From JANPPS01 sp964242575 (GTDB taxonomy: Bacteria; Pseudomonadota; Alphaproteobacteria; Acetobacterales; Acetobacteraceae), in contig CAXTCN010000006.1 of the NCBI GenBank assembly GCA_964242575.1, forward strand, positions 1-64,000: 64,000 bases of DNA, read 5' to 3'. Position 1 is the first letter of the stretch. Each line of letters starts with the position of its first letter. The translations under genes and the position numbers were made by a program. Shown one piece after another: positions 26,466-34,963 of the stretch. The notes beneath the pieces were generated by a model. The model ran no database searches, was not told the DNA's origin, and saw nothing but the letters and a program-made list of their open reading frames with translations.

Positions 26466-27332
26466 ATGAGCCCCGAAGCCCCCGCAGACCTCACCCACCC
26501 TCCGGTGTCGATGAACAGCTCCGGCATGAAGCAGCCGTATCACCTGGTTGATCCAAGTCCGTGGCCGCTGGTTGCGGCACTGGGCGCAGGGCTGCTGGTG
26601 TTCGGAATCGTGCTGGCGGCGCATGGTAGCGGCTACGCCGTGTTGGGCGCGGGCCTGCTCATTATTTTGGCGGTCATGTTCCTCTGGTGGCGGGACATAC
26701 TGAAAGAGAGTCGGACCGCTGGGCTGCACTCGCCCGTCGTGCGGTTGGGCCTGCGTTACGGCATGACGCTGTTCATCGCCAGCGAGGTCATGTTCTTCGT
26801 TGGCTTCTTCTGGGCATACTTCCACTTCGCACTGTTTCCCGGCCATGTGTCGGGGGCCGAGGTCGCTGTCTGGCCGCCTGCTGGCATTCTGACCTTCGAT
26901 CCGTTCCAGCTTCCACTGTTGAACACGCTAATTCTTTTGCTGTCGGGCACGACCATAACCTGGGCGCACCATGCGTTGATCCACGGTGACCGGAAGCACC
27001 TGGTCATGGGCCTGGGTTTCACGATCCTGCTCGGAATGAGCTTTACGCTGCTCCAAGCGGCTGAATATGCCGAGGCGCCGTTCAAGTTTGCTGGGGGTGG
27101 AGTTTACCCTTCGGTGTTTTTCCTGGCGACCGGGTTCCATGGCTTCCATGTCATCGTCGGGACCGCTTTCCTGATTGTGTGCTGGTTTCGGGCCAGGCAG
27201 GGCCAGTTCACCTCGCAACGGCACTTCGGGTTTGAGGCGGCGGCGTGGTATTGGCACTTCGTTGACGTGGTGTGGCTGTTCCTGTTCGTCTCGATCTACA
27301 TTTGGGGCGCCGGGCCGACCGTCGCGCATTAA
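26466..27332 (+). CDS. ctaE: Cytochrome c oxidase subunit III
   Basis: A 288-residue, seven-helix subunit. Conserved segments include the N-terminal YHLVDPSPWPL, FFWAYFHFAL, the GVYPSVFFLATGFHGFHV helix (cited in part) and the C-terminal WYWHFVDVVWLFLF. A 74-bp A+T-richer gap precedes it, which might hold a secondary promoter. Unlike many relatives no DUF983 gene lies between it and SURF1. Confidence 0.97.
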   Translation: MSPEAPADLTHPPVSMNSSGMKQPYHLVDPSPWPLVAALGAGLLVFGIVLAAHGSGYAVLGAGLLIILAVMFLWWRDILKESRTAGLHSPVVRLGLRYGMTLFIASEVMFFVGFFWAYFHFALFPGHVSGAEVAVWPPAGILTFDPFQLPLLNTLILLLSGTTITWAHHALIHGDRKHLVMGLGFTILLGMSFTLLQAAEYAEAPFKFAGGGVYPSVFFLATGFHGFHVIVGTAFLIVCWFRARQGQFTSQRHFGFEAAAWYWHFVDVVWLFLFVSIYIWGAGPTVAH

Positions 27333-27336
27333 CGGG

Positions 27337-28017
27337 ATGGATTTCGCCCGGCGGCTGCTGTGGCCGGGGCTGACCACTGCGGCCATGTTGGCGCTCACCC
27401 TATGGCTTGGCGCCTGGCAGGTGGAGCGCCTCGCCTGGAAAACGGCTTTGCTTACGGAGCTGGACCGTGGCGCGGCGGCGGCTCCGGTGCCCTTGCCGGC
27501 TGAGCCGGTCCCGTTCACCAAGGTAAAGGTTGAAGGCCGGCTGCGAACCGACCTTGTTGCGCTCTATGGCGCCGAGGTGCGCACCACGCAGGCAGGGCCG
27601 CTGATGGGCGCGCACGTGCTGAGTCCCTTGGAGCGGGCAGGGGCGGACCCCGTCATTGTTGACCGAGGCTGGGCGCCGCTGGACCGGCTGCCAGCCCCGC
27701 CGGCCATCACCACTGTCGAGGGCTATGTGCGTCCACCGGAAAAGCCCGTTCGATTCGGCGCCAAGGACGATCCGGCGGCACGGCGGTTTTATGCGCTCGA
27801 CCCCGCGGCTATCGGCGCGTCGCTGGGCCTTGGGCAGGTGGCGCCGTTCACGCTCGTGGCGATGGGGCCGGCAGTGCCTGGCGTGTTCCCAATGCCGGTG
27901 CAAGCCTTGCCGCGCCCGGCCAACAACCACCTGAGCTACGCCGTGACCTGGTTCGGCCTGGCGGCGTCGCTGCTGGTGATATTCGCCGTGTATGCCCGGA
28001 GGGTGCTTCGCTCATGA
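27337..28017 (+). CDS. SURF1 family oxidase assembly protein
   Basis: A 226-residue protein with an N-terminal helix (LALTLWLGAWQVERLAWK), the family GxWQ-like signature, a periplasmic domain with VIVDRGWAPLD and a C-terminal helix (NHLSYAVTWFGLAASLLV). SURF1 assists heme a insertion into subunit I. It begins four bases after ctaE, and its stop overlaps the M32 carboxypeptidase start (ATGA). Confidence 0.95.
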   Translation: MDFARRLLWPGLTTAAMLALTLWLGAWQVERLAWKTALLTELDRGAAAAPVPLPAEPVPFTKVKVEGRLRTDLVALYGAEVRTTQAGPLMGAHVLSPLERAGADPVIVDRGWAPLDRLPAPPAITTVEGYVRPPEKPVRFGAKDDPAARRFYALDPAAIGASLGLGQVAPFTLVAMGPAVPGVFPMPVQALPRPANNHLSYAVTWFGLAASLLVIFAVYARRVLRS

Positions 28018-29504
28018 CCGCCTATCACCGCCTCTCGACCCGGTTCGCGCGCATCGCCACCATCGGCGAGGCCGCGTCCATGCTCGGCTGGGACGCGGCT
28101 GCGATGATGCCGCCCGGCGGCGGCGCGGCCCGGGGCGACCAGCTCGCGGTGCTGGCCGGGCTATCGCATGGGCTGCTGACGCGGGCGGAGGCGGCTGACG
28201 AGCTGTCGCAGGCGGAAGCCGAGACGGTCGGTGACGAGTGGGAGGCGGCCAATCTCCGGCTGATGCGCCACGCCCATACCCGTGCCACTGCCCTGCCGTC
28301 GGACTTGGTGGAGGCGCAAGCGCGGGCGAACTCCGCGTGCGAGAAGGTGTGGCGAGGGGCGCGGCGAGACTCCGACTTCCCGCGCGTGGCGCCCTATCTG
28401 GCCGAGGTCGTGAACCTGGTGCGGCAGGCCGCCGACGCCTTGGGGCCGGCGCTTGGCCTCGCGCCGTATGACGCGCTCATGGATGGGCACCAGCCAGGCA
28501 TCGGCAGCGCCGACGTGACGCCGGTGTTTGCCAATTACGAGGCATTCCTGGCCGATGCCCTGCCACGGGCGGAGGCGTTGCAGGCGGCGCAGCCGTTGCC
28601 GGTGCCGCTGCCGGGCACTTTTCCGGCCGACCGGCAGGAGGCGCTGTGCCGCCTGTTGTCGGCACGCGCTGGGCTGGAGTTCGAGCACGCGCGGCTGGAC
28701 CGCTCCACCCACCCGTTCTGCGGCGGCACCCCGACCGACGTGCGCATCACGACCCGCTACGACGAAAGCGACCCGGCGCAGGCGCTGATGGGCGTCATGC
28801 ACGAGACCGGGCACGCCCTGTACGAGCGCGGCCTGCCCAGCCGGTTCGCCCGGCAGCCGGTGGGCGAGGCGGCGGGCATGGGGGCGCATGAGAGCCAGTC
28901 CTTGATCGTGGAGATGCAGGCCTGCCGGTCGGACGCATACCTCGCGTGGCTCGGGCCGGAGCTGCATCGCACGTTCGGCGGCGACCCGGCCGCTTATGCG
29001 CCGGACAATTTGCGCAGGCTGTGGCGCCGGGTGGGGCGTGGGTTCATCCGGGTGGACGCGGACGAGATGACCTATCCGGCGCACGTGATCCTGCGGTTCC
29101 GGCTGGAGCAGGCGCTGATGTCCGGCGACCTGCGCGTGCCGGAATTGCCCGGAGCCTGGCGCGACGGGTTACAGGCGCTGCTGGGCGTGTCGCCGCCGGA
29201 CGATGCGCGCGGGTGCCTGCAGGACATCCACTGGTATGACGGGGCGTTCGGGTACTTCCCCAGCTATACGCTGGGCGCGATGGCGGCGGCCCAGTTGATG
29301 GCGGCGGCGCGGCGGGACACCCCGGGGTTGGACGCAGCATTGGGCCAGGGCGACCTCGGCCCGTTGCTGGGTTGGCTGCGACTGCATGTGCACGGGCAGG
29401 GCAGCCGGCTTGGGTTCAATGACCTGCTACGGGCTGCTACCGGCCGTCCGCTCGACCCGGCGGCGTTCGAGGCGCATCTGGCGAGTCGTTACCTGGGCTG
29501 CTAG
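28014..29504 (+). CDS. M32 family metallocarboxypeptidase (thermostable carboxypeptidase 1 type)
   Basis: A 496-residue cytosolic zinc carboxypeptidase. The active site HETGH is at residues 263-267, with the downstream metal Glu in the HESQSL segment. Other M32 signatures are HPFCGGTPTDVRITTRYDE (cited in part) and the C-terminal IHWYDGAFGYFPSYTLG. It broadly removes C-terminal residues. It is translationally coupled to SURF1, though no link to oxidase assembly is known. Confidence 0.95.
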   Translation: MTAYHRLSTRFARIATIGEAASMLGWDAAAMMPPGGGAARGDQLAVLAGLSHGLLTRAEAADELSQAEAETVGDEWEAANLRLMRHAHTRATALPSDLVEAQARANSACEKVWRGARRDSDFPRVAPYLAEVVNLVRQAADALGPALGLAPYDALMDGHQPGIGSADVTPVFANYEAFLADALPRAEALQAAQPLPVPLPGTFPADRQEALCRLLSARAGLEFEHARLDRSTHPFCGGTPTDVRITTRYDESDPAQALMGVMHETGHALYERGLPSRFARQPVGEAAGMGAHESQSLIVEMQACRSDAYLAWLGPELHRTFGGDPAAYAPDNLRRLWRRVGRGFIRVDADEMTYPAHVILRFRLEQALMSGDLRVPELPGAWRDGLQALLGVSPPDDARGCLQDIHWYDGAFGYFPSYTLGAMAAAQLMAAARRDTPGLDAALGQGDLGPLLGWLRLHVHGQGSRLGFNDLLRAATGRPLDPAAFEAHLASRYLGC

Positions 29505-29533
29505 GCAGTCCGCAGCACTTAGGGGAACCCGCC

Positions 29534-29809
29534 ATGGCAGAGACGAACAAGACCATCGACCTCGACCCGACCGAGGTGGCGCTGTTGATCGGCGAGGAGG
29601 ACGGGTCAATGACCATCCGTGTCGTGGCAGCGACCGAGCTGGAAGACGGGGTGACGGACGTGCCGGAGCCGCACGAGATCGCGATTGCGCTGGCGATGCG
29701 GCTGCTGAAGGACCCGGAGTTCCATGACCAGGTGCTGGACTGGTACGACAGCCAGGACGAGGACGAGGAGGACGAGGACGTAGAGGCGCTGGACAAGCGG
29801 AAAGGCTGA
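29534..29809 (+). CDS. Acidic conserved hypothetical protein
   Basis: A 91-residue, strongly acidic soluble protein with no signal or membrane helix. The N-terminal half has beta-like segments (EVALLIGEEDGSMTIRVV). The middle is helical (EIAIALAMRLLKDPEFHDQVLDW), followed by a run of Asp/Glu (DEDEEDEDVE) and a basic end. It lies 29 bases after the M32 gene. I do not recognise the family; the codon use is normal, so I take it as real. Confidence 0.75.
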   Translation: MAETNKTIDLDPTEVALLIGEEDGSMTIRVVAATELEDGVTDVPEPHEIAIALAMRLLKDPEFHDQVLDWYDSQDEDEEDEDVEALDKRKG

Positions 29810-29853
29810 GCGGTCCGTGTTGATAGCTCAACGTCGTCCGGCGCTGTCCTAGC

Positions 29854-31251
29854 GTGCGTTACGTCTCCACGCGTGGGCAGGCGCCGGCGTGCGATTTTGC
29901 CGGGGTGCTGCTGGCCGGGTTGGCGGACGACGGCGGGCTGTATGTGCCGGAGGCGTGGCCGCATTTCTCGCCGGCCGACCTGCGGGCGTTGCGCGGGCTG
30001 CCGTATCCGGAGCTGGCGGCACGGGTGATGCAGCCGTTCGTCGGAGCGGCGGTGCCGTATGGGACGCTGCTGGCAATGTGCCGGGACGCCTACGCCGGGT
30101 TCGGGCACCCGGCCGTGGTGCCGTTGGTGCAGCTTGAAACCAACCTTTGGACGCAGGAGCTGTTCCACGGGCCGACGCTGGCGTTCAAGGACCTAGCGAT
30201 GCAGTTGCTGGGCCGGCTGTTCGCGCACGTGCTGCGGGAACAAGACCGGCGGGTGACAATCGTGGGCGCGACATCCGGCGACACCGGATCGGCGGCGATC
30301 GAGGCGTGCCAGGGGCGAGCGGGGATCGACGTGGTAATCCTGCATCCCATCGGCCGCACGAGCGAGGTGCAGCGGCGGCAGATGACCACGGTGCGGGCGG
30401 CCAACATCGCTAATATCGCGGTGGACGGCACGTTCGACGACTGCCAGGACTTGGTGAAGGCGATGTTCGCCGACGCGCCGTTCCGGGACGCCATGCGGCT
30501 TTCGGCGGTCAACAGCATCAACTGGGCGCGCATCGCGGCGCAAATCCCGTACTACGTCGCCGCCGCGCTGGCGCTGGGCGCGCCGGAGCGCGAGGTGGCG
30601 TTCAGCGTGCCGACCGGCAACTTCGGCAACGTGCTGGCGGCGTGGGCGGCGCGGCGCATGGGCGTGCCGATTGCCCGGCTGGTGGTGGCGAGCAACCGCA
30701 ACGACATCCTGGCCCGGTTCCTGGACACGAACGACATGTCGATCCGGAGCGTGGAGCCGAGCCTGTCGCCGTCGATGGACATCCAGGTCAGCTCCAACTT
30801 CGAGCGGCTGCTGTTCGAGCTGCTGGACCGGGACCCGGCCGCCACGGCGCGGACCATGCAGGAGTTCCGCACGGCCGGGCGCATGGCGGTGCCGGACGCG
30901 GCGTGGTGCCGGGCCAGGACCTTGCTGCACGGGTTCCGGCTGGATGATGCGGGCACCGAGGAGGAAATCAGGCGGCTGCATGCGCAGGGGTACCTCGCGG
31001 ACCCGCACACCGCCATCGGCATCGCCGCCGGACGGGCGTTGCCGTCGCCGAACCTACCAATCGTGTGCGCCGCCACCGCGCACCCGGCCAAGTTCCCCGA
31101 CGCGATACGGCGTGCGACCGGGATCACGCCCCCTCTGCCGCCGCGGCTTGCTGACCTATATGAAAGGGTCGAAACGTTCACTTTGGCGCCCAACTGCCTC
31201 GATGCCATTGAGGCGCAGGTGCGCGCCTTCACCCTGAGGAATGCTGCATGA
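29854..31251 (+). CDS. thrC: Threonine synthase
   Basis: PLP enzyme that converts O-phosphohomoserine to threonine, 465 residues from a GTG start. The N-terminal YVSTRGQAPA is typical. The Schiff-base lysine is Lys112 in TLAFKD, followed by SGDTGSAA for phosphate binding and the PTGNFGN loop. Its stop overlaps the M16 protease start (ATGA). The thrC-M16 pairing is widespread in alphaproteobacteria. Confidence 0.97.
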   Translation: MRYVSTRGQAPACDFAGVLLAGLADDGGLYVPEAWPHFSPADLRALRGLPYPELAARVMQPFVGAAVPYGTLLAMCRDAYAGFGHPAVVPLVQLETNLWTQELFHGPTLAFKDLAMQLLGRLFAHVLREQDRRVTIVGATSGDTGSAAIEACQGRAGIDVVILHPIGRTSEVQRRQMTTVRAANIANIAVDGTFDDCQDLVKAMFADAPFRDAMRLSAVNSINWARIAAQIPYYVAAALALGAPEREVAFSVPTGNFGNVLAAWAARRMGVPIARLVVASNRNDILARFLDTNDMSIRSVEPSLSPSMDIQVSSNFERLLFELLDRDPAATARTMQEFRTAGRMAVPDAAWCRARTLLHGFRLDDAGTEEEIRRLHAQGYLADPHTAIGIAAGRALPSPNLPIVCAATAHPAKFPDAIRRATGITPPLPPRLADLYERVETFTLAPNCLDAIEAQVRAFTLRNAA

Positions 31252-32510
31252 CGGCCATTCAAGTGACCCGCCTGCCATCTGGCCTGACGGTCGTGACCGA
31301 GACGATGGAGCGGGTGGAGACGGTGTCGATTGGCGCCTACGTCGCGACCGGGACGCGGAACGAGACCAAGGGCGAGAACGGCGCGTCGCACTTTTTGGAG
31401 CACATGGCGTTCAAGGGCACCGAGCGGCGCAGCGCGGCCGGGATCGCCGAGGAGATCGAGAACGTGGGCGGGCAGATCAACGCCTACACCGCGCGGGAGC
31501 AGACAGCGTACTACGTGAAGCTGTTGAAAGAGGACCTGGCGCTCGGCGCGGACATCATCGGCGACATCCTGACCCACAGCACCTTCGAGCCAGAAGAGCT
31601 GGAGCGGGAGCGGGGCGTGATCCTGCAGGAGATCGGCCAGGCCAACGACACCCCGGACGACATCATATTCGACCATTTCCAGGAAACCGCATTCCCGGAC
31701 CAGCCGATGGGGCGGCCGACGCTGGGGTCGGAGGCGGGCATCCGCGGCATGAAGCGGGAGGCGCTGACCGGCTACATGCGCCGGCATTACGCGGCGGGCA
31801 ACGTCGTGGTGGCGGCGGCCGGCAACCTTCGGCACGACACGGTGGTGGACCTGGCGCGGCAGCACTTCGCCGACCTGCCGACCACCATGCCGACGCCGTT
31901 CGTGGTGGGCAAGTATGCCGGGGGCGAGTTCCGGGAGGCGCGGGAGCTGGACCAGGTGCATATCGTGCTGGGCTTCCCGTCGGTCGCGTATGCCGATCCG
32001 GACTATTACCCGGCGCTGTTGCTGAGCACGCTGCTGGGCGGCGGCATGTCGTCGCGGCTGTTCCAGGAAATCCGCGAGAAGCGGGGGCTGGTCTATTCGA
32101 TCTACTCGTTTTCCGCGCCGTTCCTGGATGGCGGGCTGTTCGGCATTTACGCCGGGACCGGAGAGAAGGAAGCGGCGGAGCTGGTGCCGGTGACCTTGGA
32201 GGAACTGCGCAACGTGCAGCGCCAAGTGTCCGAGGCGGAGCTGGCGCGGGCGCGGGCGCAGGTGAAGGCAGGCCTGCTGATGTCGCTTGAGAGCACCGGC
32301 AGCCGCTGCGAGCAGGTGGCGCGGCAGATGCAGGTGTTCGGCCGCATCGTCCCCACGGAGGAGACGGTTGCGAAGCTGAACGCGGTGGGCGTGGACGACA
32401 TCTGCCGGGCGGCGGCGCGGATTTTCCGGGGGCGGCCCACGCTGGCGGCGATGGGGCCGGCGGACAAGGTGCCGGGGCTGCCGGCCATCGTGGACCGGCT
32501 GGCGGCATGA
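31248..32510 (+). CDS. M16 family zinc protease (processing-peptidase beta type)
   Basis: A 420-residue protease with the inverted zinc motif HFLEH (His48, Glu51, His52) and a distal Glu in the ENVGGQINAYT region, plus the C-terminal R-Y-type segment (GGGMSSRLFQEIREKRGL). It is the bacterial relative of mitochondrial processing peptidase and is probably cytosolic or periplasmic; no signal is evident. It is coupled at both ends by ATGA overlaps to thrC and the PmbA gene. Confidence 0.95.
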   Translation: MTAIQVTRLPSGLTVVTETMERVETVSIGAYVATGTRNETKGENGASHFLEHMAFKGTERRSAAGIAEEIENVGGQINAYTAREQTAYYVKLLKEDLALGADIIGDILTHSTFEPEELERERGVILQEIGQANDTPDDIIFDHFQETAFPDQPMGRPTLGSEAGIRGMKREALTGYMRRHYAAGNVVVAAAGNLRHDTVVDLARQHFADLPTTMPTPFVVGKYAGGEFREARELDQVHIVLGFPSVAYADPDYYPALLLSTLLGGGMSSRLFQEIREKRGLVYSIYSFSAPFLDGGLFGIYAGTGEKEAAELVPVTLEELRNVQRQVSEAELARARAQVKAGLLMSLESTGSRCEQVARQMQVFGRIVPTEETVAKLNAVGVDDICRAAARIFRGRPTLAAMGPADKVPGLPAIVDRLAA

Positions 32511-33832
32511 GCCTCGACTTGATGGCCGACCTGATTGGTGCGGCCAAGGCGGCCGGGGCGGATGCGGCGGACGCCCTGCTAGTGTCTGGCGCCTCTGTGT
32601 CGGTGCAGCGTCGGATGCGGCGGACCGAGCAGCTAGAGCGCTCAGAGGCGCGCGACCTGGGGTTGCGGGTGTTCGTGGGCAAGCGGTCGGCCATCGTGAG
32701 CTCCACGGCGATGGACCCGGCTGGGTTCCGGGCGCTGGCGGAGCGCGCGGTGGCGATGGCCCGGGTGGTGCCGGACGACCCGTATGGCGGCCTTGCGGAA
32801 CGGACCGCCCCGCCGGACGGCACGGGCCTGGACCTGGCGGATGAGGCCGAGCCGGACGCAGAGGCATTGGTGGCGCGTGCGTCCACTGCCGAGGAGGCGG
32901 CGCTGCTGGTGCCGGAGGTGAACAACTCCGAAGGGGCGGAGGCTGGCTACAGCCGGACGGAGACGGTGCTGATGACTTCGGCCGGGTTTGCCGGGCGGTA
33001 TGTGCGTACCAGCCATTCGGTCTCGGCGACGGCGCTGGCCGGGTCGGGCGTTGACATGCAGCGGGACTACGATTTTTCCACCACGGTGCACCTGACGGAC
33101 CTTGAGGACCCGGCCGAGATTGGCCGCCTGGCTGGCGAGCGGGCCGTGCAGCGGCTGCATCCGACGCGTCCACGGACCGCGCGGCTGCCGGTGATGTATG
33201 ACCCGCGGGTGGCGAGCAGCCTGCTGGGGCACCTGGTGGGCGCGATCAACGGGGCGGCCATCGTGCGGGGCACCAGTTTTCTCAGGGACCGTTTGGGGAA
33301 ACCAGTGTTCGGGCGGGATATCCAGGTGCATGACGAGCCGCGCCGCGCGCGCGGGCTGCGGTCCAGGCCGTTCGACGCGGAGGGCGTGCCGACGCAGAAC
33401 TGCACCATCATCCGGGACGGCGTGCTGACGACATGGCTGCTGGACAGCCGCAGCGCGCGGCAGCTTGGGTTGCAGAGCACGGGACACGCGGTGCGCGGCA
33501 CGGGCGGACAGCCAGGTCCTGCGCCGAGCAACCTTTATTTGGGCGCAGGCACCCTCAGCCCGGCGGAGTTGATGGCGGACATCAAGGAGGGGTTCTACGT
33601 GACTGAGTTAATGGGTACGAGCGTCAACGGCATCACCGGCGACTACAGCCGTGGCGCGGCCGGGTTCATGATCCGCGATGGAGCGATTGCGGAGCCGGTC
33701 GCGGAGGTCACCATTGCCGGCGCACTGCCGGAGATGTTCATGCATATGACGCCGGCCAACGACTTGCGGCTGCGGCGGGGCACGGACGCGCCAACGGTGC
33801 GCGTGGAGGGGATGACGCTTGCGGGAGCTTAA
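32507..33832 (+). CDS. PmbA/TldD family metalloprotease subunit
   Basis: A 441-residue protein of the TldD/PmbA (TldE) family. The N-terminal GADAADALLVSG and the C-terminal FYVTELMGTSVNGITGDYSRG (cited in part) plus the FMIRDG strand are diagnostic. TldD carries the HExxxH zinc site; none is visible here, so this is the TldE/PmbA partner type. TldD/E trims peptides such as microcin B17 or CcdA. tldD is not in the window. Confidence 0.93.
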   Translation: MSLDLMADLIGAAKAAGADAADALLVSGASVSVQRRMRRTEQLERSEARDLGLRVFVGKRSAIVSSTAMDPAGFRALAERAVAMARVVPDDPYGGLAERTAPPDGTGLDLADEAEPDAEALVARASTAEEAALLVPEVNNSEGAEAGYSRTETVLMTSAGFAGRYVRTSHSVSATALAGSGVDMQRDYDFSTTVHLTDLEDPAEIGRLAGERAVQRLHPTRPRTARLPVMYDPRVASSLLGHLVGAINGAAIVRGTSFLRDRLGKPVFGRDIQVHDEPRRARGLRSRPFDAEGVPTQNCTIIRDGVLTTWLLDSRSARQLGLQSTGHAVRGTGGQPGPAPSNLYLGAGTLSPAELMADIKEGFYVTELMGTSVNGITGDYSRGAAGFMIRDGAIAEPVAEVTIAGALPEMFMHMTPANDLRLRRGTDAPTVRVEGMTLAGA

Positions 33833-33886
33833 GGCAGTTGCACAACCCTTCCTGAGAGGAACGGCGCAGTAAACGAGGTTCCCGGC

Positions 33887-34963
33887 ATGTCCATGACCAA
33901 GCTGTCCCGGCCTGCCGTGTCCGGCCTTGTGCTGGCGGGGGTGGCATTGGTGCTGGCGGTGCTGGCGCCGGACGTGCTGTTAATCCTGTTTGCGTCCGTG
34001 CTGGTGGCGACGCTGCTGTACGGCGGCAGCACCTGGCTGCGCCGGCGCACCAGGCTGCCGTATCCGCTGGCGCTTGCGGTGTTCACGGCGGCGATCGTCG
34101 CCGGGTTCATGGTGCTTGTGCTGGTTGCCGCGCCAGTGTTGTCGGAACAGATCGGGCAACTGTGGCAGCAGTTGCCGATGGCGCTCCGCACGTTGCGGCG
34201 CACGATTGAGGCGCAGAGCTGGGGTCCGGCGTTGTTGAGCCAAATCTCGTTGGAGGGCCTGGCGACGCCGGCCTCCGGAGGTGCCCTCGCCGGGCGCGCG
34301 ACGTCCGTGGTGGCGTCCACGTTTGGAGCGGTCGGCAACTTCGCCATCATTTGCGTGATCGGCGTGTTCCTGGCGGCGGACCCGGCGACTTATCGCGCTG
34401 GCGTCGTGGCACTGGTTGCGCCGTCCGGGCGCGAGCGGGCGGAAGCGGTGCTGAACCAGCTAGGGCAAACGTTGCAGAGCTGGCTATTGGCGCAGTTGCT
34501 GTCGATGGCGGTGATCGGCGCATTGACGGCGCTCGGGTTGTGGGCGCTTGGCGTGCCGCTGGCTGTGGTGCTCGGGGTGATCGCGGCGTTGTTCACGTTC
34601 ATCCCGAACCTTGGCCCCATCCTGGCGGCGGCGCCCGCGGTGCTGCTGGGGTTCGCGGCGTCGCCGACCCAGGGCGCTTACGTGGCGGCGCTTTACGTTG
34701 GGGTGCAAGTGATTGAGGGGAACGTCACGACGCCGTTGATCCAGCAACATACCATCGCGTTGCCGCCGGCGCTGATCCTGTTAGCGCAACTGTTCATGGC
34801 CGGGCTGTTCGGGCTGCTGGGCCTGGCGCTGGCGACACCGATGACGGCGGTGGCGATAACGCTGACGCAACTGCTGTACGTGCACGGGTTCCTGGGTTCG
34901 GAGCCTGGGCGGGATGCGCGGGAGGCCGCTCAGAACGGGAAAGCCCCGGCGGCCTCGACGTAG
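33887..34963 (+). CDS. AI-2E family transporter (shorter paralogue)
   Basis: A 358-residue membrane protein of the TqsA/PerM (AI-2E) superfamily with about eight helices. The family pattern FTFIPNLGPILAAAPAVLLG and the EGNVTTPLIQQHTIALPPAL region (cited in part) are present. Members export varied small molecules or ions; real AI-2 export is shown for few. Its last 34 bases overlap the 3' end of the opposing hydrolase gene. A larger paralogue is at 59796. Confidence 0.9.
   Translation: MSMTKLSRPAVSGLVLAGVALVLAVLAPDVLLILFASVLVATLLYGGSTWLRRRTRLPYPLALAVFTAAIVAGFMVLVLVAAPVLSEQIGQLWQQLPMALRTLRRTIEAQSWGPALLSQISLEGLATPASGGALAGRATSVVASTFGAVGNFAIICVIGVFLAADPATYRAGVVALVAPSGRERAEAVLNQLGQTLQSWLLAQLLSMAVIGALTALGLWALGVPLAVVLGVIAALFTFIPNLGPILAAAPAVLLGFAASPTQGAYVAALYVGVQVIEGNVTTPLIQQHTIALPPALILLAQLFMAGLFGLLGLALATPMTAVAITLTQLLYVHGFLGSEPGRDAREAAQNGKAPAAST

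Noticed and set aside
30552..33173. Very long open frame on the minus strand opposite thrC and the M16/PmbA genes
   Set aside because: It is antisense to three clear genes, is proline/arginine/histidine-rich with no domain, and such frames are expected opposite GC-rich genes with G/C third positions.
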